9,316 nt of DNA from Deltaproteobacteria bacterium GWA2_55_10 (GCA_001797415.1 MGPL01000093.1:1-9316), one strand, 5' to 3'. Shown: positions 1-7,556, counted from the stretch's first letter. Numbers and translations are program-made. The notes: a model not told the origin generated them from the letters alone.

Positions 1-18
1 TAAAAATACCAATTTTTA
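1..18. terminator. Possible AT-only hairpin after the first PEP-CTERM gene
   Basis: A perfect inverted repeat TAAAAAT-ACCA-ATTTTTA lies 18 bases past the stop of the leftward PEP-CTERM gene. With no GC in the 7-bp stem it would be a weak terminator, and the window edge cuts off any downstream T-run. It is reported as a weak candidate only. Confidence 0.25.
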
Positions 19-36
19 GAGGCAGTCTTTACTTCT

Positions 37-837
37 TTACTTCCTGAGAAGTTTCCTTCCGAAAAGACCCAGCCCCAGTAGCCCGGAGCCGAGAAGCAGC
101 ATTGACGAAGGCTCAGGCATAGGATAGTTATGACCTGATTCAGCGTCATGCGAGAAGGGCGCGAAGTCGTTTATGGACAGGCCCGACAGCTTTTTCTGGA
201 CCTTTGTATTGTAGAGGTCGAAGTGAATGGTATAGTCGCTGTCAAGGCCAGAGGTGTCGATATCGAAAGCGGCGTAATACATGCCCAGATTTTCGCCGCT
301 GGCTCCGGCCGGAGGCGTATACGGAGTCAGGTCTATGCTGTCCCCGGCTATGGTCCTGTCCATGCTATTGTATGCCTCTATCAGGTTTGCCGTATTGAAA
401 GTAAACGAGAACTCCTTGAAAAAGGTCTCATATATGCCGTGCTTCGCAAGGTCGCCGGATTCCCACTCTATTGCGGTCTCCAGAGGAGGCGCGCCGTATT
501 CCATGTCAGCCGTGACATTTATCGTGCTTGTCACGTTTGTCTGGAGGTTCTTGAAGGAAAAGCTCCCGAGGCTATAGTCCGCCGGGCCGGTCTTAGGGAC
601 AAGCGCAGCCGAGATGTAATATGTATCGGCCACGCTGTTTGTGCTGTCGGCGCGAAGCAAGGCGTAGAGGGTAAACGAGGTCCCGGTCGCCATAATGGTC
701 TCTTCGGGCGCTCCCTCATAATATCCGCCAGCTATATCAAGCTGAAGGTCGGGGATGGCATGGCTTTCCCTGACGCCGGTGAAAATCGTGAGTGCCGTAA
801 TTCCGATTATGGAAGCATATGTTATGAGTTTGCGCAT
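37..837 (-). CDS. PEP-CTERM sorted surface/exported protein, choice-of-anchor N-like
   Basis: A 266-residue exported protein. Residues 1-27 are a signal peptide (Arg-Lys, a hydrophobic stretch, then cleavage after SHA and before IPD). The C-terminus has the full exosortase-sorting tripartite signal: PEP at 241-243, a Gly/Leu-rich transmembrane stretch at about 246-258, and a basic tail ending RKLLRK. PEP-CTERM proteins are cleaved and anchored or released by an exosortase and often accompany exopolysaccharide. The mature start (LQLDIAGG, then FTLYALL) and phrases such as HFDLYNT and FAPFSHDAESG resemble, from memory, the choice-of-anchor N family, whose function is unknown. I chose the ATG at 837 because AGGAG lies 8 bases upstream and a signal peptide follows at once. 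The in-frame extension to 960 would bury the signal peptide and run through the promoter. The gene is divergent from the ABC operon. No exosortase gene is visible. Confidence 0.9.
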   Translation of the reverse strand: MRKLITYASIIGITALTIFTGVRESHAIPDLQLDIAGGYYEGAPEETIMATGTSFTLYALLRADSTNSVADTYYISAALVPKTGPADYSLGSFSFKNLQTNVTSTINVTADMEYGAPPLETAIEWESGDLAKHGIYETFFKEFSFTFNTANLIEAYNSMDRTIAGDSIDLTPYTPPAGASGENLGMYYAAFDIDTSGLDSDYTIHFDLYNTKVQKKLSGLSINDFAPFSHDAESGHNYPMPEPSSMLLLGSGLLGLGLFGRKLLRK

Positions 838-862
838 GTTATAATCTCCTGAGTTAATATTT

Positions 863-878
863 TGCAAGAACAATGCCA
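863..878 (-). promoter_or_regulatory. Sigma-54 (-24/-12) promoter of the first PEP-CTERM gene
   Basis: On the minus strand the sequence reads TGGCATTGTTCTTGCA. This matches the RpoN consensus TGGCAC-N5-TTGCW at the invariant GG and GC with exact 16-base spacing; only the base after TGGCA differs from consensus. The predicted start of transcription is about position 852, giving a very short 5' leader of roughly 15 bases that contains the AGGAG ribosome site. Sigma-54 control of PEP-CTERM genes fits the known PrsK/PrsR-RpoN regulation in exosortase-containing bacteria. An enhancer-binding protein would be required, but none is encoded in the window. Confidence 0.82.
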
Positions 879-1275
879 TACGCCGGGCAGAGATTTTTAT
901 TTTTAAGTACTTGTTTTTAAAAGACTTTTGCAAGGCCTTCGAGCCCGCCTTCCCGCCCATGACTTGCCCCGGTGTTAGAAATTCCGAAAACCCTCCTGCA
1001 GAAACGATGAGGGCAAGGCCGATTACTTGAAAAAAATGCGTAAATCCGATAAGTTAGAGCGTAAGGCGCTATGGTGTAAGAAATCCAAACACCAGTATCT
1101 TTCACAGGTAAACGCTCTTGAATTTTTTAACTTGTTGAAATACCATCATTTTTGAGAAAATAGCGTCACGGGCCAGTTGGTTTTCTTTACACTTTTGCAT
1201 TCCCATTGACCCATCAAATAATTGGAGAAACCGTTCAGAATTCCGATATATCCTTATATGGCCTCAGGGGGATCG
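879..1275. other. Divergent intergenic region between PEP-CTERM gene and ABC operon
   Basis: About 400 bases without a convincing gene. The segment is AT-richer than the flanking genes. It must hold the upstream activating site for the leftward sigma-54 promoter and the promoter of the rightward operon. I found no good -35/-10 pair for the operon: TTGAAA at 1135-1140 is followed, 17 bases later, only by a poor -10. A 13-base element at 1127-1139 recurs upstream of the second PEP-CTERM gene. A short inverted repeat TGGTGT/ACACCA lies around 1073-1095. An unsupported 39-codon reading frame lies at 1036-1155. Confidence 0.5.
1127..1139. repeat. 13-bp element shared with the other PEP-CTERM upstream region (copy 1)
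   Basis: TTAACTTGTTGAA occurs here and again exactly at 8683-8695, in the same orientation relative to a leftward PEP-CTERM gene. It has partial dyad symmetry (TTMA, five bases, TKAA), as expected of a regulator site. It lies about 250 bases upstream of the sigma-54 promoter at 863-878, a distance allowed for an enhancer. It also lies in front of the rightward ABC operon and could serve that instead. The role is inferred. Confidence 0.35.
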
Positions 1276-1959
1276 ATGGAAGTAGTAAAAATAAACGGAG
1301 CTTGCAAGACTTTCCGGGTAGACAGGAACGAGGTCAAAGCCCTCAACGGGATAGACCTCTCAATAAATGCCGGAGAGTTTCTCGCCATCGTCGGTCCATC
1401 GGGCAGCGGCAAGTCCACCTTGCTTAACCTCATCGGATGCATAGAGAGGCCTACTTCAGGGACCATCCTGTTCGAAGGCTCTGACGTGACCCGCCTCTCA
1501 GAGGACGAACTGGCGGAAATCCGTTCTGCGAAGCTCGGGTTTATCTTTCAGACCTTCAATCTGCTTCCTGTGCTAACGGTCAGGGAAAATGTCGAGTATC
1601 CGCTTCACCTGAGGAAGACGGCAAAGGACGAAAGGGACAAAAAGACTCTCGCCATTCTCAAGGAGGTCGGCCTCGAGGCGCACGCCAGCCATAAGCCTTC
1701 TGAGCTGAGCGGAGGGCAGCGGCAGAGGGTGGCCATAGCCAGGGCGCTTGTCGGCGCTCCTTCGATCGTCCTGGCCGACGAACCCACGGCAAACCTCGAT
1801 TTAAAGACAGGCGAGGACATCCTGAAGCTCATGAAAGAGCTCAACAGGAAGCACCGCACCACTTTCGTATTCTCGACTCATGACCCGAAGATAATGAAGC
1901 TCGCGGACAGGATATTGGAGCTCAGGGACGGGGAGATAGCGGGCAAACAATGTACCTGA
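1276..1959 (+). CDS. ABC transporter ATP-binding protein, LolD/MacB type
   Basis: A 227-residue ATPase that powers the permease encoded next. All family motifs are visible: Walker A GPSGSGKST (40-48), Q-loop Gln92, signature LSGGQ (144-148), Walker B IVLADE (164-169), D-loop NLD (173-175) and the switch His202 in STHD. Length and motif context (FQTFNLLP, ADEPTANLD) are those of the LolD/MacB/FtsE branch. These are mechanotransmission ATPases that extract lipoproteins, lipids or peptides from the inner membrane rather than transport solutes. I chose ATG 1276, preceded by AGGGGGA, because it places the conserved beta-strand at the N-terminus. TTG 1222 and ATG 1258 are in frame but have no ribosome site. 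First gene of a six-gene operon; its stop overlaps the permease start by 10 bases. The substrate cannot be read from this protein. Confidence 0.94.
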   Translation: MEVVKINGACKTFRVDRNEVKALNGIDLSINAGEFLAIVGPSGSGKSTLLNLIGCIERPTSGTILFEGSDVTRLSEDELAEIRSAKLGFIFQTFNLLPVLTVRENVEYPLHLRKTAKDERDKKTLAILKEVGLEAHASHKPSELSGGQRQRVAIARALVGAPSIVLADEPTANLDLKTGEDILKLMKELNRKHRTTFVFSTHDPKIMKLADRILELRDGEIAGKQCT

Positions 1960-3170
1960 GGCTGGCGTTTAGAAACATATTCAGGAACAGGCTCCGCTCG
2001 CTCATTACGCTTGCGGCCATAGCGTTCGGCTGCATTTCGCTCACCATAGCCGGCGGGTTCATAGAGGATACCTTTGACCAGATGAGGGAGAGCTACATAA
2101 GGAGCTTTCTCGGACACATGCAGATATCGAAGGTGGGCTACTTCGAAAAGGGCGCTGCCCGGCCTTTCGATTATATGATAGACGAGCCTGAGAAGGCGCT
2201 CGGCGCCATAAGGTCCAACCCGAGCGTGGCTTCAGCCACGCCGAGGATAGAGTTTTCAGGCCTCCTCAGCACCGGAGATACCACGATCTCACTTATTGCC
2301 CAGGGCGTAAACCCGAAGTGGGAGAACGAGATCTCTACCTTTGTGGAGATCGATGCCGGCGAGAACCTCTCGGAAGGGGACGCGTACTCGATAGTGCTTG
2401 GCAAGGGGCTGGCGGAGGCGCTCGCCGCAAAGCCGGGCGACCCGCTTATACTTGTCGCAAATACACGTAGCGGGGCAATAAACGCCCTCGACGTCGAGGC
2501 CAAGGGCGTCTTCCATACAAGCTCAAAGGCCTTTGACGACAGGTCCATACGGATACCAATAGACACGGCGCAGAAACTGCTTCAGACAAAGGACATCCAG
2601 ACAATAGCGGTGCTCCTCGACGACACAGGCAAGACCGACCTGGTAAAAGGCGAGCTGGAGACGGCCTTTGCCCACAACGGCCTTGATCTCGAGATAAAGC
2701 CCTGGTACGAGATGGCGGACTTCTATACCAAGACCGTCGACCTTTACAGGAGGCAGTTCTTTGTCCTCAAGCTCATAATAGGCATCGTGGTAGTCTTAAG
2801 CGTATTCAACACCATGAACATGTCCATACTCGAGCGCGTGGGAGAGATAGGGACCCTGATGGCCCTTGGCACAAAGAGGATGGGCGTGATATCGCTTTTC
2901 CTGCTCGAAGGGCTCATCCTCGGCGTCATCGGAGGCATAATAGGGCTTGTTGGGGGCTACCTCCTTGCCTCGCTTATATCCTGGGTGGGCATACCGATGC
3001 CGCCCCCTCCCGGCGCGACCATATACTGGACCGCAAAGATAAAGATAGTCCCTTCGGTATTGGCCTTCAACTTCGGCTTGGCTGTGATTGCTTCCGTAGT
3101 CTCGTCGTGCTACCCTGCCCTCAAGGCCTCAAGGCTTGAAATAGCCGATGCATTAAGACATAATATCTGA
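1950..3170 (+). CDS. ABC transporter permease, FtsX/MacB/LolE-like
   Basis: A 406-residue inner-membrane permease with the type VII ABC layout. There is one N-terminal transmembrane helix (about 17-38), a large periplasmic MacB_PCD-like domain (about 39-265), then three C-terminal helices (about 270-292, 316-340 and 369-388) forming the FtsX domain. The cytoplasmic loop motif ERVGEIGTLMALGTKR (about 294-309) contacts the ATPase in this family. The N-terminus (RLAFRNIFRNRLRS) is typical of MacB/LolC permeases. Only one permease gene is present, so the complex is probably a homodimer paired with the upstream ATPase. Translation is likely coupled to the ATPase through the 10-base overlap; no strong ribosome site is seen. 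Given the LolA-like gene 3 bases downstream, cargo extraction from the membrane toward a periplasmic carrier is more likely than macrolide efflux. That is inference from context. Confidence 0.92.
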   Translation: MYLRLAFRNIFRNRLRSLITLAAIAFGCISLTIAGGFIEDTFDQMRESYIRSFLGHMQISKVGYFEKGAARPFDYMIDEPEKALGAIRSNPSVASATPRIEFSGLLSTGDTTISLIAQGVNPKWENEISTFVEIDAGENLSEGDAYSIVLGKGLAEALAAKPGDPLILVANTRSGAINALDVEAKGVFHTSSKAFDDRSIRIPIDTAQKLLQTKDIQTIAVLLDDTGKTDLVKGELETAFAHNGLDLEIKPWYEMADFYTKTVDLYRRQFFVLKLIIGIVVVLSVFNTMNMSILERVGEIGTLMALGTKRMGVISLFLLEGLILGVIGGIIGLVGGYLLASLISWVGIPMPPPPGATIYWTAKIKIVPSVLAFNFGLAVIASVVSSCYPALKASRLEIADALRHNI

Positions 3171-3173
3171 GAG

Positions 3174-3932
3174 ATGCCTGTGAAATCGCAAATAAAGATC
3201 ATCTCGTTTCTTTTCTCAATCCTCGTTCTCTTCCCGGTCTTTTCGCTGGCGGCCGTCAACAGCGCCGATGAAATAGTCTCAAAGGCCGACGAAGTCCGAA
3301 GCCCGCAGCTCGACTACACCGTCGACGTAAAAGTGACCAGCATAAACCCCGAAGGCACGCAGAGGTCCTCCGCCTACGAGGTGCTCGTAAAGGGCAAGGA
3401 GAAGACCATCATAAAGACGCTCTCTCCGGAAGCTGACAGGGGAAGGACCCTTCTCATGCTCGGCAAGGACCTCTGGGCGTTTCTTCCCGATGTCTCCAAG
3501 CCAATAAGGATATCCCTTCAGCAGCGACTCCTGGGCGAGGTCGCCAACGGCGACATAGCCAGGGCCAACTTTTCCGGCGATTACACGGCTAAGCTCCTCC
3601 GTACCGAAAAGATAGACGGCCAGGAATACCATGTCCTGGAGCTGGCCGCGATATCCGACGAAGTGACATACAACAAGGTAGTCTACTGGGTAAGGAAGGA
3701 CAACCTCAACCCGTTCAAGGCCGAGTTCCACGCGGTCTCCGGGAGGCTCCTCAAGACCTGCTCGTATGAAGACTACAGGGTCCTTGCCGGGAAGAAGAGA
3801 CCCTCCAGGCTCGTCCTGACGGACCCGCTCGTAAAAGGACGCATGTCTATTATCCGGTACGAGAACATGAAGGCACAGGACCTGCCGGACAAGTTCTTCA
3901 CGAAAGACCATATGAAGAAGCTCAAATACTAA
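3174..3932 (+). CDS. Periplasmic LolA-like outer membrane lipoprotein-sorting protein
   Basis: A 252-residue exported protein. Residues 1-26 are a type I signal peptide (hydrophobic LFSILVLFPVFSLAA) with no lipobox cysteine, so it should be soluble in the periplasm. The mature part resembles the 'outer membrane lipoprotein-sorting protein' family (COG2834, LolA_like). It has a repeat, lysine-terminated strand region (VLVKGKEKTIIKTLSP), LWAFLPDVSKPIRIS, a conserved LLGEVANGDIARANF segment (about 121-135), and a C-terminal sheet with YWVRKDNLNPFKAEF. The fold is a half-barrel that holds an acyl chain. Proteins of this group commonly neighbour RND or ABC exporters and DUF1302 barrels, not the canonical LolCDE genes. 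Gap of 3 bases to the permease. ATG 3174 has only a weak GAG nearby; GTG 3180 is an alternative start two codons later. Its likely job is to ferry the exported molecule to the outer membrane. Confidence 0.85.
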   Translation: MPVKSQIKIISFLFSILVLFPVFSLAAVNSADEIVSKADEVRSPQLDYTVDVKVTSINPEGTQRSSAYEVLVKGKEKTIIKTLSPEADRGRTLLMLGKDLWAFLPDVSKPIRISLQQRLLGEVANGDIARANFSGDYTAKLLRTEKIDGQEYHVLELAAISDEVTYNKVVYWVRKDNLNPFKAEFHAVSGRLLKTCSYEDYRVLAGKKRPSRLVLTDPLVKGRMSIIRYENMKAQDLPDKFFTKDHMKKLKY

Positions 3933-5612
3933 ATGATGCGCTGGCTTCGACCCGGACTCATTCTATTTTTTATAGCGCTGTTCATGCCTGCCCATGCTTC
4001 GGGAGGCCCTTCTGCATCCAACCTGAAACGAACCGCGACAGTCGAGATAACGGGCGTCGAGGCCCTGACCGGAGAGAGCGGCACCTCCGTGGAAATAAGG
4101 CTCTCCGGAAGACCCGATTACAGCATAAGGTCCCAGATAAGCATCTCCGCCATTCACATCGAGTTCAAGAACGCCGCGCTCTCGCCCAAAGTCCCGAAAC
4201 GCACCGAGGTATCAGACGGCAGGGTCGTCGATATTTCGGCTTCAGAGACCGGGAAGGGCCGCGCCAGGATAACCGTCAGGACATACCCCGGGATGAACTA
4301 CAAGGTCCTCTCTGACGGCGCGGGTTCCGTAATAACCATCGATGTCGAGCCCCCCCCGGCGCTCTACAAATCAGAGCCGTCTTCTCCGAAGGCGCCGGGC
4401 TACTCCATTGACCTCAGGGGCTTTATCAAGCACGAGACAGCGTACAGGATAGCCGAGCCCCAGGATTTTACAAAGATCAGGAATACCTTTTACCTGGCCT
4501 CTACCGGAACGCTTTCAGAGCATGTAAGCTACAAGGCGAGCGCCAGGGCTCTCTATGACGCGGTCTTCGACCTTACGGACAACTACCCGCAGGCAGTAGA
4601 AGACGACCAGGAGTCCGAGGCTGACCTGAGGGAGACGTACCTCGACATTTCAGCAGGCGACTGGGACTTAAGACTCGGTAAACAGAATATCGTCTGGGGC
4701 GAGGCAGTGGGCCTCTTTTTCGCCGACGTGGTCAACGCCAAGGACTTGAGAGAATTCGTGCTGCCGGACTTCGATTTCATAAGGATACCGCAGTGGGCGG
4801 CGGACATGGAATATACGAAAGAGGCATTCCATCTTGAGCTTGTCTGGATACCTGTGCCTGAAGTCAACAAGATAGGCGTCGCAGGCTCTGAATTCCCTAT
4901 GGCCGTGCCGGTGCCATCGGGCGTTACCCCCGTCATATCCGGCACGGCGGAGCCTGGGAGCGGCCTGGAGGGGAGCGAACTCGGAGCAAGGGCGTCTTAC
5001 CTTGTAAACGGGTGGGACCTGAGCCTGTTTCACCTTTATACCTGGGACAAGTTCCCTGCCATGAACAGAGCGGTCCTTTCTCCGACGGTCTATCTGTTCT
5101 CGCCTGACCACAAGAGGTTAAACATAAGCGGCCTTACATTTTCCAAGGAAGTAAACGACGCGGTGCTAAAGGGCGAGTTCGTCTATTTCAACGGCAAGCA
5201 CTTCTCTGTAACAGACGCCGCGGACGATGATGGGCTCCTCAAAAAAGACTACCTGGACTATCTCGTTGGCGTGGACTATACCTTTTTCGACAAACTTGAT
5301 TTCAACTTCCAGTTCATGCAGCGCATCATATTCGGCTTCGATGACAGGATATTCAGGGAGGAGCGCGTACGCTCCTCTGTTTCGGTCTGGTTCAAGACCG
5401 GCTTTCGGGAAAATCGGATAGAACCCGAGTTACTCGTCATAACCGGGATAGACGAGCTCGACATGCTCTTGAGGCCGAGCGTATCTTTCAGAGTGCTTGG
5501 CAATCTTCAGGCAAAGCTTGGGCTTGATATCTTCGAAGGCCCCATTGACGGCATATTCGGCCAGTACCGCGACAGGGACAGGGTCTACGCAGAGGCGAGG
5601 TATGACTTCTAA
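3933..5612 (+). CDS. AMIN-domain plus DUF1302-like outer-membrane beta-barrel protein
   Basis: A 559-residue exported protein. Residues 1-22 are a signal peptide ending AHA. Residues about 33-138 look like an AMIN domain (an all-beta repeat running from TATVEITGVEAL to VITIDVEP), a module known from AmiC and PilQ that localises proteins at the peptidoglycan or envelope. From about 155 onward it resembles DUF1302: LRETYLDISAGDWDLRLGKQ, IVWGEAVGLFFADVVNAKDLREFVLPDFDF and RIPQWAADM. Alternating aromatic strands follow, and the chain ends in ...YDF, matching the BAM-recognised C-terminal Phe signal. It is therefore probably an outer-membrane barrel. It starts at the ATG directly after the LolA-like stop codon (TAAATGATG, so 3936 is equally possible). 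There is no good ribosome site, implying reinitiation. It likely forms the outer-membrane exit or acceptor for cargo delivered by the LolA-like protein. The AMIN call rests on pattern and length only. Confidence 0.82.
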   Translation: MMRWLRPGLILFFIALFMPAHASGGPSASNLKRTATVEITGVEALTGESGTSVEIRLSGRPDYSIRSQISISAIHIEFKNAALSPKVPKRTEVSDGRVVDISASETGKGRARITVRTYPGMNYKVLSDGAGSVITIDVEPPPALYKSEPSSPKAPGYSIDLRGFIKHETAYRIAEPQDFTKIRNTFYLASTGTLSEHVSYKASARALYDAVFDLTDNYPQAVEDDQESEADLRETYLDISAGDWDLRLGKQNIVWGEAVGLFFADVVNAKDLREFVLPDFDFIRIPQWAADMEYTKEAFHLELVWIPVPEVNKIGVAGSEFPMAVPVPSGVTPVISGTAEPGSGLEGSELGARASYLVNGWDLSLFHLYTWDKFPAMNRAVLSPTVYLFSPDHKRLNISGLTFSKEVNDAVLKGEFVYFNGKHFSVTDAADDDGLLKKDYLDYLVGVDYTFFDKLDFNFQFMQRIIFGFDDRIFREERVRSSVSVWFKTGFRENRIEPELLVITGIDELDMLLRPSVSFRVLGNLQAKLGLDIFEGPIDGIFGQYRDRDRVYAEARYDF

Positions 5613-6504
5613 GAGAGAAGACATATACAGGGAAGCCACGAAGAGGAACCTGGGGCTTTTCACGGAGGCCGAGCAGGAGCGCCTTCGTAACGCCAGGGTG
5701 GCTGTCGCTGGCCTGGGCGGCGTGGGCGGCATCCATCTGGTGACGCTCGCGAGGATGGGCGTAGGGAACTTCAATATAGCCGACCATGACATATTCGAAC
5801 CCGTGAACTTCAACCGCCAGTACGGGGCCAGCATGAATACTGTCGGGAAGAGCAAGACCGAAGTAATGCGAGAGACTGCCCTGTCCATAAACCCGGAGGC
5901 GGGCATAAAGGTCTTTTCCGACGGCATAAACGAATCCAACATCGACGAGTTCCTCGATGGCGTGGACCTGGCAGTCGACGCCATCGATTTTTTCGCCATA
6001 GAGGCGAGGAGGCTCCTTTTCAGGAAGGCGCGTGAAAAGGGCATCCACGCCGTTACTTCAGGCCCCATAGGGTTCGGCGCGACGCTTCAGATTTTTTCTC
6101 CGACAGGGATGAGCTTCGATGAGTACTTCGGCATATCGGACGGCATGGATTACATTCGCAAGATGATAGCCTTTTCGGTCGGGCTCACGCCCAGACCGCT
6201 CCACCTCGGCTACATGGACCTCTCGAAGGTGGACCTGAGGGCAGGCACCGGCCCGTCAATGGCCTCTGCGTGCGCCCTTTGCGCGAACCTCGTTGCAACT
6301 GCCGCCGTTGATATCCTGCTCAGGAGAAAGACCGTCAAGGCAGCTCCCCATTACTTCCAGTTCGACCCTTACAAACAGGTCTACAAGAAGGGTTACCTCT
6401 TCATGGGGGGGCAAAACCCGCTGCAGGCGTTCAAGAGATGGTTCCTGCTGCGAAAGATAAGACCCATGCTGGAAGGAGCGAAGGAAAATGGGAGCCGCAA
6501 TTGA
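5602..6504 (+). CDS. ThiF/MoeB/E1-like adenylyltransferase (N-terminal half of MoeY-like pair)
   Basis: A 300-residue cytoplasmic E1-superfamily enzyme, expected to adenylate a C-terminal carboxylate (of a ubiquitin-like protein, peptide or small molecule) using ATP. Visible motifs: Rossmann GLGGVGG (37-43), acidic DHD (61-63), NFNRQ with Arg72 (69-73), VGKSK with Lys85, and VDAIDFF (125-131). These match the nucleotide-binding and catalytic residues of ThiF/MoeB. It departs from ThiF/MoeB in having only one cysteine pair, C224-C227 (ACALC), so the usual four-Cys zinc site is absent. No cysteine sits where the ThiF/Uba catalytic Cys is expected. I chose ATG 5602, with AGAGG upstream and typical family spacing, which overlaps the barrel gene by 11 bases; a longer in-frame extension to 5497 lies inside the barrel gene. 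The next gene overlaps by 17 bases. The family resembles the ThiF part of mycobacterial Rv1355c (MoeY), as recalled, not searched. Confidence 0.87.
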   Translation: MTSKREDIYREATKRNLGLFTEAEQERLRNARVAVAGLGGVGGIHLVTLARMGVGNFNIADHDIFEPVNFNRQYGASMNTVGKSKTEVMRETALSINPEAGIKVFSDGINESNIDEFLDGVDLAVDAIDFFAIEARRLLFRKAREKGIHAVTSGPIGFGATLQIFSPTGMSFDEYFGISDGMDYIRKMIAFSVGLTPRPLHLGYMDLSKVDLRAGTGPSMASACALCANLVATAAVDILLRRKTVKAAPHYFQFDPYKQVYKKGYLFMGGQNPLQAFKRWFLLRKIRPMLEGAKENGSRN

Positions 6505-7546
6505 AGAGATAAGAAAGATAGTCACCTACGGCGTGATGGCGCCGTCCGGGGACAATTGCCAGCCCTGGGCCTTCCGGCTCAAAGGCGATCTCCTCGAAGT
6601 CATAGACGACAGGACAAAGGACACTTCCTTTTACAACTTCCGCAATACAGCGTCATACATAGCCCACGGCGCTCTTCTTGAGAACCTGAGGATCGCCTCG
6701 TCTGCCCTGGGCTTTTCCATGGAAGAGGCGATTTTCCCTGAAGGCGAGGAAGGTCTCATCGTAGCCAGTATCCGCTTTTCAAAGGCTCCCCCAAAAAATG
6801 AACCGCTCTTCCCTTTCATTGATAAGAGGTGCACCAACCGGTTCAAGTACAACGGCGCGCCCCTTACGGACGAGGCCCGCAGGGGGCTTCTCGCGTCAAT
6901 CAATAGTATTGCAGGCGCGGAGCTTGCCCTTGCCGAAGGCCGGGCTAAAAAGATTGCCGCAAAGGCGGCAAGCCAAAACGACCGCATTCTCTTCGAGCAC
7001 AGGGGCCTCCATGACTTCCTCTTCGACCACATCAGGTGGAGCGCAGAGGAGGCCGAGGCCACCAGGGACGGCATGGACATAAGGACCCTGGGGCTCGACC
7101 CTGTCCAGCAGAGGTTATTCCCTTTGCTTAAGTCCTGGGGCATTCTGAAGTTGCTAAACTCCGTTGGCTTGAGCCGCATGGTACCGCATCAATCATATAT
7201 GCTCTGCAGCGGCTCGTCTGCAATGGGGCTGGTGCAGGTAAAGGGGAGCGACCCAAGGGCCTTTCTCGACGGGGGCAGGGCAGTTCAACGGGTCTGGCTA
7301 ACGGCCTCGATGCTCGGCCTATCGCTCCAGCCCATGACCGGGATACTCTTTCTGTTAAACAGGCTCTATAATGAATCTGACAGCATCGGGTCCAGCTACA
7401 GGATAATGCTGAAGAGAGCTGAAGCCCTTCTGAAGGAAGCCTTCTCTCTCAAGCCGGGCTATACGCCTGTCATGCTCTTCAGGCTGGGGATTGGCAGGAC
7501 GCCGAGGGTATCCTCTCTAAGGAAGGCTATTGAATTAAAGGCGTAA
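6488..7546 (+). CDS. Nitroreductase-family FMN oxidoreductase, Acg/MoeY C-terminal-like
   Basis: A 352-residue flavin-dependent oxidoreductase relative. The N-terminus carries the family FMN-binding signature APSGDNCQPWAF (18-29). The C-terminal core has GGRAVQRVWLTASMLGLSLQPMTG, the conserved helix-loop seen in nitroreductases and in Acg-like proteins. At about 350 residues it is much longer than classical NfsB-type enzymes (about 200-220) and matches the Acg (Rv2032) group, which are two-lobed and may sequester flavin rather than turn over. The start at ATG 6488 is supported by AGGAG/AAGGA just upstream and overlaps the ThiF-like gene by 17 bases, strong evidence for a functional pair. Last gene of the operon, followed by a palindromic repeat and a terminator. 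The substrate is unknown; oxidation or dehydrogenation of an adenylated or cyclised product is one possibility, offered as inference. Confidence 0.87.
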   Translation: MGAAIEEIRKIVTYGVMAPSGDNCQPWAFRLKGDLLEVIDDRTKDTSFYNFRNTASYIAHGALLENLRIASSALGFSMEEAIFPEGEEGLIVASIRFSKAPPKNEPLFPFIDKRCTNRFKYNGAPLTDEARRGLLASINSIAGAELALAEGRAKKIAAKAASQNDRILFEHRGLHDFLFDHIRWSAEEAEATRDGMDIRTLGLDPVQQRLFPLLKSWGILKLLNSVGLSRMVPHQSYMLCSGSSAMGLVQVKGSDPRAFLDGGRAVQRVWLTASMLGLSLQPMTGILFLLNRLYNESDSIGSSYRIMLKRAEALLKEAFSLKPGYTPVMLFRLGIGRTPRVSSLRKAIELKA

Positions 7547-7556
7547 AAGCTGCTTT

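Noticed and set aside
148..852. 234-codon plus-strand ORF opposite the first PEP-CTERM gene
   Set aside because: It is the antisense shadow of a gene with signal peptide, ribosome site, promoter and PEP-CTERM tail. It has no promoter or domain of its own.
1013..1033. Possible sigma-54 promoter for the ABC operon (GG-N10-TTGA on the plus strand)
   Set aside because: The invariant GC of the -12 element is GA, the -24 box is poor, and it is about 240 bases from the start codon.
1036..1155. 39-codon plus-strand ORF (starts MRKSDKLERKALW) that might be a small precursor peptide for the operon
   Set aside because: No ribosome site before the ATG, AT-rich composition unlike nearby genes, and no recognisable leader/core layout. 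Its 3' part overlaps the shared 13-bp element. Most likely a chance frame.
3279..3911. 210-codon minus-strand ORF opposite the LolA-like gene
   Set aside because: Antisense shadow of a well-supported gene inside a co-directional operon; the composition reflects codon bias on the other strand.
5430..6068. Long minus-strand ORFs (212 and 186 codons) across the barrel/ThiF junction
   Set aside because: They cross two overlapping real genes on the other strand and show no recognisable domain or ribosome site.
5602..7546. Classical thiazole/oxazole-modified microcin cluster
   Set aside because: The E1-like and flavin enzymes fit loosely, but there is no YcaO cyclodehydratase and no precursor peptide within the complete operon, and the nitroreductase is of the long Acg-like type.
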